In this document: positions 28,101 to 36,006 of the stretch, one piece after another
How positions within the stretch are numbered: the stretch's first letter is position 1
How the letters are laid out: the number at the start of each line of letters is the position of its first letter
Source: Synergistaceae bacterium
Lineage (GTDB): Bacteria > Synergistota > Synergistia > Synergistales > Aminobacteriaceae
Length of the DNA: 36,130 nucleotides
Direction of reading: 5' to 3'
Assembly: GCA_031277095.1 (NCBI GenBank)
Contig: JAISLU010000113.1
Span: forward strand, 1-36,130
Notes under the pieces: generated by a model
The model's database searches: none
Told to the model about the DNA's origin: nothing
Seen by the model: only the letters and a program-made list of their open reading frames with translations
Program-made: the position numbers and the translations under genes

Positions 28101-29603
28101 ATGTCCTATTTGATGGGTGTAGACGTGGGGACCCAGAGCGTGCGCGCCATGATTATCGAGGCGGAGGGCAAGGTACGCGCCCTGGAGGCGGCCTCCTACG
28201 AAATTTCTATCCCCCGGCCGGGGTTCGCGGAGCAGAATCCCGAGGCGTGGTACGCCCAAACAGCCCATGTTATCGCCCGGGCGCTGGACTCTAGCGGTCT
28301 TTCACCGGAAGATATCTCGGCCGTCGGATTTTCCGGTCAAATGCACGGCCTCGTGTGCGTGGACGAGGGCGGCCGTCCTGTCCGCGACGCGATTCTCTGG
28401 CTGGACCAAAGGGCGAGAGAAGATATTTTGCGGATATACGACCTGTGCGGAAACGACTTCGTGGCCCGTCAGGTGCAAAACAAAATTTCCGCGGGTTTTC
28501 TGTTGGGCTCCCTCTATTGGTTGTTTTTGCACGAGCCTCAGACCTACCGCCGTATCCATAAGGTGATGACGCCCAAAGATTACGTCCGGTACCGTTTGAC
28601 GGGGAAGATCGCCGTCGACTACTCCGACGCGGCGGGCACCGCGGCCTTCGACAACCTGAAGTTGGAGTGGGCCTATCCCCTGATTGAAAAATTGGGCCTG
28701 GACCCCTCTTTGTTCCCCGAGTGCCTTCCGTCCTCCCAGGTGGCAGGCCGCGTCACCCGTGAGGCCGCCCTCGATACGGGGTTATCGGAGAGGACGGTGG
28801 TGGTGTGCGGCGGCGCCGACCAGTGTATGCAGAGCATCGGAAACGGAATCGTGGAAGAGGGGATTTTCGCCTGCAATATCGGGACCGCAGGCCAGATTTC
28901 CGCTTGCAGCAAAAAACCGGTTTACGATAAAGAGCTGCGTACCAACACGTTTTCACACGCGCTTCCCGGGCGATGGAACATCATGGGGGCCTGTCTCGCC
29001 AGCGGTGTTTCGCTCAAGTGGTTTGTGAAATCCATTATCGGCGCGGAAAGTTTCACCGCCGTCGACTCCGAGGCGCAGAAAATCAAGCCCGGCAGCGACG
29101 GTTTGATTTTTTTGCCGTACCTGGCCGGCGAGCGAACTCCCCACTTGGACGCAGCCGCCAGGGGAATGTTCTGCGGGCTGACCCTGGGGCACGGGAAATA
29201 CCACATGGCCCGCGCCGTCATGGAGGGAGTGTGTTACTCTCTGAAGGACTGCATGGGCCTTTTGACCGATATGGGGCTTTGCTGCCACCGTGTCGTCGCC
29301 TCGGGAGGAGGATCGAACAGCCCCCTTTGGCTGCAAATGCAGGCGGATATTTTGGAGCGGACGATTTACAAAAGCAACGTAACGGAACAAGCCTGTCTCG
29401 GAGCGGCCATTGCCGCCGGCGTGGGCAGCGGCGTCTACTCCGGCTTTCACGAGGCCTGCGGGCGCCTCATAAGCCTCGGCGACAGAGTGTATAGCCCCAT
29501 CCCGGAAAACGTCGAAACCTACAACGCCTGTTACAAAATCTTCCGGGATCTCTACGCCCACAACAAGGACAGCTTTCATGAACTGAGCCGCTTGTCGTCG
29601 TAA
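28101..29603 (+). CDS. xylB: FGGY-family carbohydrate kinase, xylulokinase-like
   Basis: ATP-dependent sugar kinase, 500 aa, normal length. The N-terminal actin-like fold begins YLMGVDVGTQSVRAMI (phosphate-1 motif). The signature GFSGQMHGLVCVD (~residues 76-88) is the hallmark of xylulokinases; catalytic Asp240 is in CGGADQCMQSIGNG. The ATP-binding region SGGGSNSPLWLQMQADIL and the AALGAAIAAG-like C-terminal segment complete the FGGY pattern. It starts the operon that goes on with DeoC and an ABC sugar importer, so it should phosphorylate the imported sugar. Close sequence style suggests a ketopentose, but FGGY specificity cannot be read reliably. ATG 28101 is 9-10 nt after GGGGG. Confidence 0.85.
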   Translation: MSYLMGVDVGTQSVRAMIIEAEGKVRALEAASYEISIPRPGFAEQNPEAWYAQTAHVIARALDSSGLSPEDISAVGFSGQMHGLVCVDEGGRPVRDAILWLDQRAREDILRIYDLCGNDFVARQVQNKISAGFLLGSLYWLFLHEPQTYRRIHKVMTPKDYVRYRLTGKIAVDYSDAAGTAAFDNLKLEWAYPLIEKLGLDPSLFPECLPSSQVAGRVTREAALDTGLSERTVVVCGGADQCMQSIGNGIVEEGIFACNIGTAGQISACSKKPVYDKELRTNTFSHALPGRWNIMGACLASGVSLKWFVKSIIGAESFTAVDSEAQKIKPGSDGLIFLPYLAGERTPHLDAAARGMFCGLTLGHGKYHMARAVMEGVCYSLKDCMGLLTDMGLCCHRVVASGGGSNSPLWLQMQADILERTIYKSNVTEQACLGAAIAAGVGSGVYSGFHEACGRLISLGDRVYSPIPENVETYNACYKIFRDLYAHNKDSFHELSRLSS

Positions 29604-29632
29604 AGGAGCTTCGGAAAGGGGAGTGGTGGGAT

Positions 29633-29695
29633 GATTATAAAAAAAGGATTATAAAAAAGGATTGGTAAAAAAGGATTGTAAAGAATGATTGTTAA
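29633..29695 (+). repeat. Degenerate AAAAAAGGATT repeats between kinase and deoC
   Basis: The spacer contains four to five decayed copies of a 15-nt unit (ATTATAAAAAAAGG, AAAAAAGGATTGGT, AAAAAAGGATTGT, AAGAATGATTGTTAAAGATGG). No hairpin or promoter is evident. Confidence 0.75.
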
Positions 29696-29767
29696 AGATG
29701 GGAGCAAAGACAATAGCGGCACAATAAAGGCAAAAATTAAGCCGGAAGGGAAGGTGAAATCAGAAAG

Positions 29768-30436
29768 GTGGAACTGACAAAAAAACAACTGGCGAAAATG
29801 ATGGATCACACCCTGCTCAAAGCGACCGCCACTCCGGAGCAGATCGAAACGCTGTGCCGTGAAGCTCTGTCCATCGGCGCGGCCTCCGTCTGCGTCAACC
29901 CGGTCAACGTCCGCCAAGCCGCCGAAATCCTGAGAGGAAGCGACGTGAAAGTCTGCGGGGTAATCGGTTTCCCTTTGGGGGCGAACACCTCGGCCACAAA
30001 GGCCTTCGAGACGAAGGAGGCCATCGCCAACGGCGCCCAGGAGGTGGATATGGTGATCGACATCGGAGCCCTCAAGGCCGGGCTGGAGGACCGGGTCCGC
30101 AGGGACATGGAAGCGGTGGTGGAGGCCGCGGGCGGTGTGCCGGTAAAGGTGATCATCGAGACGTGCTACCTGACCGAGGAGGAAAAGATTGCGGCCTGCA
30201 AGATAGCCGCCCGAGCCGGGGCGGCCTTTGTGAAAACCTCGACGGGTTTCGGCGCCAGCGGAGCGAACCCCGGCGACGTGGCCTTGATGAAGGCAAATAT
30301 TCCGCCCCAGATGAAGGTGAAGGCGGCGGGAGGAATGCGTTCCTGGCAGGACGTGCTTCCCAACATCGAAGCCGGCGCCAACAGGCTCGGAGTCTCCGCC
30401 AGCCTCGCCATACTGGAGGGCTGCGGCCTGGAATAG
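29768..30436 (+). CDS. deoC: Deoxyribose-phosphate aldolase
   Basis: Class I aldolase that cleaves 2-deoxyribose-5-phosphate to glyceraldehyde-3-phosphate and acetaldehyde, 222 aa, the normal size. The fold begins MMDHTLLKATAT; the catalytic Asp is in VDMVIDIGALK (~residue 95), the Schiff-base Lys156 is in AFVKTSTGFG, and the second Lys is in VKAAGG (~185). GTG 29768 is the first good codon; a GAAGG lies about 12 nt upstream, rather far. It lies between the kinase and the sugar-binding protein. In that setting it may act on the product of the upstream kinase or serve nucleoside/deoxyribose salvage; no deoB, deoA or ribokinase-type kinase is here. Confidence 0.93.
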   Translation: MELTKKQLAKMMDHTLLKATATPEQIETLCREALSIGAASVCVNPVNVRQAAEILRGSDVKVCGVIGFPLGANTSATKAFETKEAIANGAQEVDMVIDIGALKAGLEDRVRRDMEAVVEAAGGVPVKVIIETCYLTEEEKIAACKIAARAGAAFVKTSTGFGASGANPGDVALMKANIPPQMKVKAAGGMRSWQDVLPNIEAGANRLGVSASLAILEGCGLE

Positions 30437-30456
30437 AGCAAACTTATTTCAGATCT

Positions 30457-30556
30457 TCTAACTTTGGGCTTTTTACTTTAATCTTTTATTGGCTATTCTA
30501 ACTTCAGGCTTTTTACTTTAATTCTTTTATTCTAACTTCAGGCTTTTTATTTTAAT
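30457..30556 (+). repeat. Leader motif, three tandem copies upstream of the sugar-binding protein gene
   Basis: TCTAACTTYRGGCTTTTTA followed by YTTTA occurs at 30457, 30497 and 30531 (spacings 40 and 34 nt). The last copy runs into the AGGAGG of the next gene. The same core is found singly upstream of the NuoF-like gene, pyrB and the PerM gene, and in the 33-bp pyr array. Confidence 0.85.
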
Positions 30557-30574
30557 TCAGGAGGCAATAAGGTT

Positions 30575-31615
30575 ATGAAACATTTGGGTTTTAAACTTGC
30601 GGCGATTTTTGTGATTCTCGTATTGCTGGCGGCGGGTACGGCGGCTTGGGCGGCCGAGAGCGGCGAAAAATGGCATCTTCTCATCTCCGTTCACAATCTG
30701 GACAGCGAGTTCTGGGCTCAGGAGGCGGCGGGGGCCGTCCTGTTCGCCGAGTCCAGGCCGGACGTGGAGTATACGATACAGCCCAGCAACGGCGACGACA
30801 ACACCCTTCTCCAGGGCCTGAAGGACTTCATAGCCCAGCACGGCAAACGGAGCATCGCGGTGTTCGATCCCTCCTCCGCGGCCAACACGGTCAATATAGC
30901 CGACATCTGCGAGGAAGCGGGAGTGTATTACTCTCTGACCTGGCATCTCGCCGAGGGACTGCGCCCGGAGGACTACAAATATTTCGTCGGGCTTTTCTCC
31001 CCCGACGACGAGGTGTCGGGGTACAAAACGGCTTCCCATCTGCTGGAGGCCATCGGGAAAAAAGGCAACGTGGTGTACCTGCATGGGAAGATCGGAGAGG
31101 ACTCCGCGGCCCGCCGTTACCAGGGAATGAAGCGAGCCCTGTCGGAGTGCCCGGACGTTAAACTGGTGGATTACCAGGTCGCCGACTGGGATCAGGAAAA
31201 AGCTATGGCCATCACCGAAACCTGGCTCGCCACCAAAGGACCCATCGACGGGATCATCGCCGCCAACGACACTATGGCCTTGGGCGCCATCGAGGCGCTG
31301 AAAAAGGCCGAACTCAACGGGAAGGTCCCCGTGACCGGCACCGACGGAATACAGGCCGCTTTTGACGCCATCAAGGGCGGAGACATGCTGGCGACCATCG
31401 CCAACGACGGTTATCTTCTGTTCGGCTACGCCGCCGCCTACGCCTACGCGGCTGCCACCGGCCAACCCCACGAGAAGGGCGCTTTCTACACGAACGCGGT
31501 GTTCGTGACGAAGGACAACGTGGAGCAGGTCATCGCCGACTACATCAAAGGAAAACCGACCTTCGACTTCAGCGACCTGAAGTTCCCGATTCTTTCCAAG
31601 AGAGAGATCAAGTAA
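30575..31615 (+). CDS. Periplasmic sugar-binding protein (RbsB/LsrB-like)
   Basis: Captures a sugar in the periplasm and delivers it to the ABC permease, 346 aa. A signal peptide with a hydrophobic core (residues 6-22) and cleavage near AWA-AES is clear; there is no lipobox. The mature protein has the type I periplasmic-binding fold of the ribose/galactose group: LLISVHNLDSEFW at the start, QPSNGDDNTLLQGLKDFI, GPIDGIIAANDTMALGAIEAL, and VTGTDGIQAAFDAIKGGDMLATIAND towards the end. The ligand is not evident; cluster content points to a pentose-like sugar. ATG 30575 follows AGGAGG at about 11 nt. It is the first transporter gene, 13 nt before the first permease. Confidence 0.9.
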   Translation: MKHLGFKLAAIFVILVLLAAGTAAWAAESGEKWHLLISVHNLDSEFWAQEAAGAVLFAESRPDVEYTIQPSNGDDNTLLQGLKDFIAQHGKRSIAVFDPSSAANTVNIADICEEAGVYYSLTWHLAEGLRPEDYKYFVGLFSPDDEVSGYKTASHLLEAIGKKGNVVYLHGKIGEDSAARRYQGMKRALSECPDVKLVDYQVADWDQEKAMAITETWLATKGPIDGIIAANDTMALGAIEALKKAELNGKVPVTGTDGIQAAFDAIKGGDMLATIANDGYLLFGYAAAYAYAAATGQPHEKGAFYTNAVFVTKDNVEQVIADYIKGKPTFDFSDLKFPILSKREIK

Positions 31616-31628
31616 GGGCGGTTTTGGG

Positions 31629-32645
31629 GTGGAGCGGGACCATGAAAAACGGGCGGCCATAGCGGACCAATTCAAGGAAAAAATCAGGAGAGAGACCCGC
31701 GGAGAGCGCCTCCGAGTCTACATGCCCATTATTCTGCTGCTTTCGCTGTCGGTGCTTTTTGCGGTTTACGACAGCCGTTTTTTCTCCCCAGCGAACATCA
31801 CCAACCTGCTCTATCAGATGACGATCCCGCTGATTTTGGCGACAGGTATCACTTTCGTTCTGTTGACGGGCTGCATCGACCTATCGCTGGAGGGGGTCAT
31901 GGGTCTTGCCGGCTCCTCCATCGCCCTGCTGATTCTGAACACGAAAAACTCCAACGACTTCGGAGCGATTGGAGTCCTGGTCCCGATAGCGGGTTGCGCC
32001 CTCATCGGCGCTGTGACCGGCCTCATTCACACAAAGCTCAGAATTGCCTCCTTCATCGTGACCTTCGCTATGGGCAGCATCACCGCCGGGCTCGCCGTGC
32101 TGACCTACAGGGGCGTTCCGGCGGTGATCAAGGTGGGGTGGGCAAACGACCTCTCCGTGGGGTCTTTTTGGGGAGTGCCCTATCTGACGTGGATAGCCCT
32201 GGGGATCTTCGCCGCAGGGTGCGTACTGCTCTACTGCACGGCCTTCGGCTGCGCGGTGTACGCTATCGGCGATAACGAACTGGCGGCCAAGGCGTCTGGC
32301 ACCCACATAGACGCCGTGAAGACGGCCGTTTTTGCAATTTGTGCCTGCACATCGGGCATTGCGGGGTTCATTTCCTGCGTCCGCCTGAAGATCGGTCAGG
32401 CAGCTATGGGCAGCGATCAGCTTTTTCCGGCTATCACCGCCCTCGTCATCGGCGGGGTGTCCCTCTCCGGCGGCAAGGGCGGTATGCTCCAAACCTTCGT
32501 AGGGGTCCTCATCTACACCGAACTCCAAAACTTTTTGACCATCATCGGAGTCGATGCCTACTATAAAAAGGCGGTTCAGGGCGTGATCATCATCATAGCG
32601 GTGGCCATGACGGTAAGCCGGTCGCGAAAGACCATTTCCAAATAG
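31629..32645 (+). CDS. ABC sugar permease 1 (RbsC/LsrC-like, BPD_transp_2)
   Basis: Inner-membrane channel subunit, 338 aa, with an N-terminal charged ~30-residue stretch and about 8-10 TM helices. Family signatures: FVLLTGCIDLSLEGVMGLAGS, AVTGLIHTKLRIASFIVTFAMGSI, AIGDNELAAKASGTHIDAVK (coupling loop facing the ATPase) and ALVIGGVSLSGGKGGMLQTFVGVLI. GTG 31629 follows AAGGGCGG by about 8 nt. A second, clearly different permease gene lies downstream of the ATPase, so the transporter is probably heteromeric, as in Lsr. Confidence 0.9.
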   Translation: MERDHEKRAAIADQFKEKIRRETRGERLRVYMPIILLLSLSVLFAVYDSRFFSPANITNLLYQMTIPLILATGITFVLLTGCIDLSLEGVMGLAGSSIALLILNTKNSNDFGAIGVLVPIAGCALIGAVTGLIHTKLRIASFIVTFAMGSITAGLAVLTYRGVPAVIKVGWANDLSVGSFWGVPYLTWIALGIFAAGCVLLYCTAFGCAVYAIGDNELAAKASGTHIDAVKTAVFAICACTSGIAGFISCVRLKIGQAAMGSDQLFPAITALVIGGVSLSGGKGGMLQTFVGVLIYTELQNFLTIIGVDAYYKKAVQGVIIIIAVAMTVSRSRKTISK

Positions 32646-32706
32646 ATAAAATGCAGGAAATAGATAACATCAGGAAATAGACAAAATACAGACAGGATAA
32701 CACGCG

Positions 32707-34260
32707 ATGAAAAACGGCCTGAACGAAAGGGAATTTTTGCCTCGGCTCTTGTTCAAGGGCAGAAATCTGAGCAAGACCTACGGCGGCAACACCGTGCTGC
32801 GGAATATCGACATCGACATATACCGAGGGGAAATCGCGGGGCTGGTGGGCGAAAACGGCGCCGGCAAGTCGACGCTGCTCAAAATCATCTCCGGCGTGGA
32901 GCCCCCCTCCACCGGCGAGATGGAGATGAACGGCTCGCCTTATAAATGCTCGTCCATACTGGATGCCCACCGACGCGGCGTCGGGATGGTCTTTCAGGAG
33001 CAGTCTCTGACGGCGAACCTTACGGTCGCGCAGAATATCTACCGAGGAAGAGAAAGCCGATTCAGCGTCCTGGGGCTGGTCCGTTGGGGGAAGATGAACG
33101 CGGCCGCCCAAAAAGTCATGGCCGCCGTGGATATCCGCGACATTCCCCCCGACAGAAAAGTATGGAACATCCCTTTCGCCGCGCGTCAAAGGGTGGAAAT
33201 CGCCAAGGTGCTGGACATCGTCTCCAACGCCACGGAGGATCGTTCCCTCATTCTGCTGGACGAGCCGACGACGGTGCTGTCCCGGGAGGAAATGGAGAGC
33301 CTCTTCCGCGAGGTCAGAAAAATGGCGGGAAGAGGCAACGGCGTCATTTTCGTGTCCCACCGCCTCTCCGAGGTTCTGGAGCTGACGGACAGGATATACG
33401 TCTTCAAAGACGGGGAAAAAACGGCGGTGCTGAAAACTTCGGAGGCCAGCGAGGATATTTTGTACGAGAAAATGGTCGGCCGCGAGACCACGGGAGAGTA
33501 CTATCTCTCCGCCCGTCAAGCCCTGCCCTCCGACGACGTGGTGCTGGAAACGGAGGCTTTGAGCCAATGGGGGGTATTTATCCACGTGTCCTTCAAGCTC
33601 AGGAGGGGAGAGGTGCTGGGCATCTGCGGCGTGGAAGGCTCCGGCAAAGAGGCGGTATGCTCCGTGCTTTGCGGAGACGAGAGCGCCACCGGCGGAACGA
33701 TCCGGGTGAACGGGGAAAAGCGCACGTTCGTTTCCCCTAAGGACGCGCTGGACGCCGGCATCCTCTCCGTCCCGCGAAACAGGCGGGAGGACGGCATCTT
33801 GGGCATGTTGTCCATCCGAGAAAACATAACCCTCTCCAGTCTGAAAAAACTGGCGTCTCACGGCGTCGTCTCCCTGAAGAAGCAAAACGAGGAGGCCCTT
33901 TCGTGGGTGACGCGGCTGGGCATCAAGTGCAGCGGGATATTCCAAAGAATCTCGAATCTCTCCGGCGGCAACGCCCAGAAGGCGATTTTTGCCAGAGTGC
34001 TGGGCAGCGACTGCCCTATTTTGGTGCTGGACCACCCTACGAGGGGGGTGGACGTGGGCTCGAAGGGGGAAATTTACAGCCTGATCCGGGAGATTACAAA
34101 ACGCGGCGTCTCCGTCGTGCTGCTGGGGGACACCCTGGACGAGTGCATCGGGTTGGCGAGCCGTATCCTGGTCATGAAAGACGGGATCGTCACGGGCGAA
34201 TTTGACTGTTCCCACGGGCGCAAGCCGTCCCAGGTGGAAGTCGTGCAGAAGATGATGTGA
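32707..34260 (+). CDS. ABC sugar-import ATPase with two nucleotide-binding domains (RbsA/LsrA-like)
   Basis: Energises the importer; 517 aa, typical for the family. NBD1: Walker A GENGAGKST (~residue 57), Walker B LILLDEPTTVLS, and a degenerate signature (FAARQRVEIAKV in place of LSGGQ). NBD2: Walker A GVEGSGKEA, canonical signature NLSGGNAQKAI, and Walker B LVLDHPTRGVDVG, where the catalytic Glu is replaced by His443. Because one ATP site combines Walker motifs of one domain with the signature of the other, one site (NBD1 Walker + NBD2 signature) looks fully active and the other (NBD2 Walker + NBD1 signature) degenerate. Such asymmetry is known in ribose-type importers, though His at that place seems less usual. 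Start ATG 32707; the 61-bp spacer upstream contains three copies of a CAGGAAATAGA-type repeat. Confidence 0.92.
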   Translation: MKNGLNEREFLPRLLFKGRNLSKTYGGNTVLRNIDIDIYRGEIAGLVGENGAGKSTLLKIISGVEPPSTGEMEMNGSPYKCSSILDAHRRGVGMVFQEQSLTANLTVAQNIYRGRESRFSVLGLVRWGKMNAAAQKVMAAVDIRDIPPDRKVWNIPFAARQRVEIAKVLDIVSNATEDRSLILLDEPTTVLSREEMESLFREVRKMAGRGNGVIFVSHRLSEVLELTDRIYVFKDGEKTAVLKTSEASEDILYEKMVGRETTGEYYLSARQALPSDDVVLETEALSQWGVFIHVSFKLRRGEVLGICGVEGSGKEAVCSVLCGDESATGGTIRVNGEKRTFVSPKDALDAGILSVPRNRREDGILGMLSIRENITLSSLKKLASHGVVSLKKQNEEALSWVTRLGIKCSGIFQRISNLSGGNAQKAIFARVLGSDCPILVLDHPTRGVDVGSKGEIYSLIREITKRGVSVVLLGDTLDECIGLASRILVMKDGIVTGEFDCSHGRKPSQVEVVQKMM

Positions 34261-34274
34261 CAGGAGGCGGAGAC

Positions 34275-35273
34275 ATGGCCGCGCAAACGCAAACGCAAAC
34301 GCAAACAAATATGGGCTCGAAGATGAAACTGTTCGTGAAGGACGCGGTGTCCCGCTACACGTATATTTTGTGCGCGGTCTCCGTGGTGGGGGCTTTTTAC
34401 GTCTTGAACCCGCGGTTTTTGTCCATGTACTCGGTGCAGAACATGCTGGTGGAGGCGGCCCCGCTGCTTCTCATGGCGGCCGGAATATCCTTCGTGCTTT
34501 TCACGGGGTGCATCGACCTGTCCACCGGCGCCGTGGCCTCGTGTGTCTGCGTTTTGACCGGCACCTATGTAGCCCGGGTCGGGCACGGCATCATTCCCCT
34601 CATGATCCTGCTGGGTGTCGCCGCCGGGTTCGCCAACGGCTGCATCGTGACGAAGCTCAAGGTCCCCTCCTTCATCGTGACCCTCTGCGCTCAGAGCGTG
34701 TGGAAGTGCGTGGCTCTCGTTCAGTCCGGGGGCGGCTCCAAAAACATTCCCATCGCCAGCCGGAGCCTTGTTCTGTGGGCCTCGAAACCCTTTCTGCACT
34801 TTCCCGCGATCTGCTGGATAGCGCTTGCCGTGCTTATGATCTTTTTCTTTATACAGCAGAAAAGCGTGGTGGGCAAAAACATATTCGCCGTCGGCGCAAA
34901 CGAAAGGGCGGCCCGCATGGCTGGGGTGGACACGGCGAAGGCCAAAATATACGCCTTCGTTTACTCGGGTCTGGGCAGCGCCCTGGCGGGAATGATCTAC
35001 GCCTACAAACTGAAAAGCAGCGTCCCCAACATAGGAGATCCCCTGAATCTCATGGCGATCTCGGCCGTGGCCCTGGGCGGCACGCTGATGTCCGGGGGCA
35101 AGGGGAGCGTGTTCAGGACCCTGGTGGGGGTCTTGACCGTCACGGCGATTTCCTCCGGCATGAACATGGCCGGGGTGGACGCCTTCTGGAAGGACATCGT
35201 GTACGGCGTCGTTCTGATAGGGGCGATAGCGGTCAACTCCGAAAAAGGCGTGCGCGACCTGGTCGTCAGATAA
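34275..35273 (+). CDS. ABC sugar permease 2 (RbsC/LsrD-like, BPD_transp_2)
   Basis: Second inner-membrane channel subunit, 332 aa, about 8-10 TM helices. Signatures: FVLFTGCIDLSTGAVASCVCV, NGCIVTKLKVPSFIVTLCAQS, AVGANERAARMAGVDTAKAK (coupling loop), ISAVALGGTLMSGGKGSVFRTLVGVL. It is homologous to permease 1 but clearly diverged throughout, so it is not a recent duplicate. ATG 34275 lies 7 nt after AGGAGG; the frame is open from a GTG at 34257 overlapping the ATPase stop, but that lacks its own ribosome-binding site. The first codons hold four perfect CGCAAA copies (34282-34305), giving a QTQTQTQT N-terminus. Confidence 0.9.
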   Translation: MAAQTQTQTQTNMGSKMKLFVKDAVSRYTYILCAVSVVGAFYVLNPRFLSMYSVQNMLVEAAPLLLMAAGISFVLFTGCIDLSTGAVASCVCVLTGTYVARVGHGIIPLMILLGVAAGFANGCIVTKLKVPSFIVTLCAQSVWKCVALVQSGGGSKNIPIASRSLVLWASKPFLHFPAICWIALAVLMIFFFIQQKSVVGKNIFAVGANERAARMAGVDTAKAKIYAFVYSGLGSALAGMIYAYKLKSSVPNIGDPLNLMAISAVALGGTLMSGGKGSVFRTLVGVLTVTAISSGMNMAGVDAFWKDIVYGVVLIGAIAVNSEKGVRDLVVR

Positions 35274-35319
35274 GGAGATCGCCCAAAAGTCGAATGTATT
35301 TACTTTCTGTCAATCATGG

Positions 35320-35344
35320 CAAAACCGGTTTTGTAAATTTTACA
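35320..35344. other. Two small palindromes between convergent genes
   Basis: CAAAACCGGTTTTG (35320-35333) and TGTAAATTTTACA (35332-35344) are adjoining perfect dyads between the ABC operon end and the converging symporter fragment. They might end transcription in both directions, but the stems are A+T-rich and lack a clear U-run. Confidence 0.4.
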
Positions 35345-35352
35345 TACGTATT

Positions 35353-36006
35353 TTAGAATACTCCGAACTGGCTCAGCCCCAATACGATAATCATGATCGG
35401 GGCAATAAACTTGATTATCAGCGCGAAGTACGTTTTCAGGAGAGGATTTTTGGCAAACCCCGCAACCTCAGCCAATTTCTCCATTCCCCAGACCCATCCT
35501 ATAAAAATTGTCATCAAGAAAGCGCCCAGGACAAGGAAAATGTTGTTCGTCAGGAGATCGAACATATTGAACATGGAATCCGACAAGGTGGCTGGAACGC
35601 CCACAAGACACACCAGCAACAAGGTTCCCACAATAGCTTTACCGCGCGTTAACCTGAATTCTTCCCTCAAAAACACCATGACAGCTTCCCATCCGGCGAT
35701 GCCGGAAGAAAATGCGGCGATAAAAAACGCGACGTAGAACGCCGTGCCCCAAATTCTCCCGCCTGCCATCTGTTTGAACACGTTTGGCATTGTGATAAAC
35801 GTCAATCCTGGCCCAGCATTCATTTCCAGGCCGAAGGAAGACGCCATTGGGAAAATCATCATGCCGGCAGCGACTGCCACAGCAATCACCGACGCGACGA
35901 TAATCGTGGTGTTTTTCACGACATCGGTCTGACCTTCTTTCTGATAGCTTCCGAAAATCAGACCGACGGCCATAGCTATCCCTATGGAGAAAAACGTCGA
36001 ATGCAA
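35353..36006 (-). pseudogene. C-terminal fragment of a sodium:neurotransmitter-type symporter (NSS/SNF family)
   Basis: Sodium-coupled amino-acid transporter remnant, 217 aa where intact bacterial members have about 440-500. It starts in the TM6 region (STFFSIGIAMAVGLIFGSY, equivalent to the unwound TM6 of LeuT-like proteins) and continues through about six more TM segments: IVASVIAVAVAAGMMIF, GTAFYVAFFIAAFSSGIAGWE (TM8 with the Na2-site-like SSG), GKAIVGTLLLVCLVGVPATL, FLVLGAFLMTIFIGWVWGM and a final hydrophobic segment. TM1-TM5, which hold much of the substrate and Na1 site, are missing: the frame meets a TAG four codons before the TTG at 36006, and the DNA beyond is A+T-rich non-coding. 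It is therefore most likely a truncated pseudogene; a frameshift is less likely because other frames upstream show no TM sequence. Confidence 0.8.

Noticed and set aside
32593-34308. A 571-codon minus-strand frame opposite the sugar ATPase
   Set aside because: Antisense shadow of a gene with Walker and signature motifs; composition is typical of reversed G+C-rich coding DNA.
28101-35273. A true AI-2 lsr operon
   Set aside because: The kinase carries the xylulokinase GFSGQMHG signature, the aldolase is DeoC, and lsrR and lsrG are missing; only the layout is similar.
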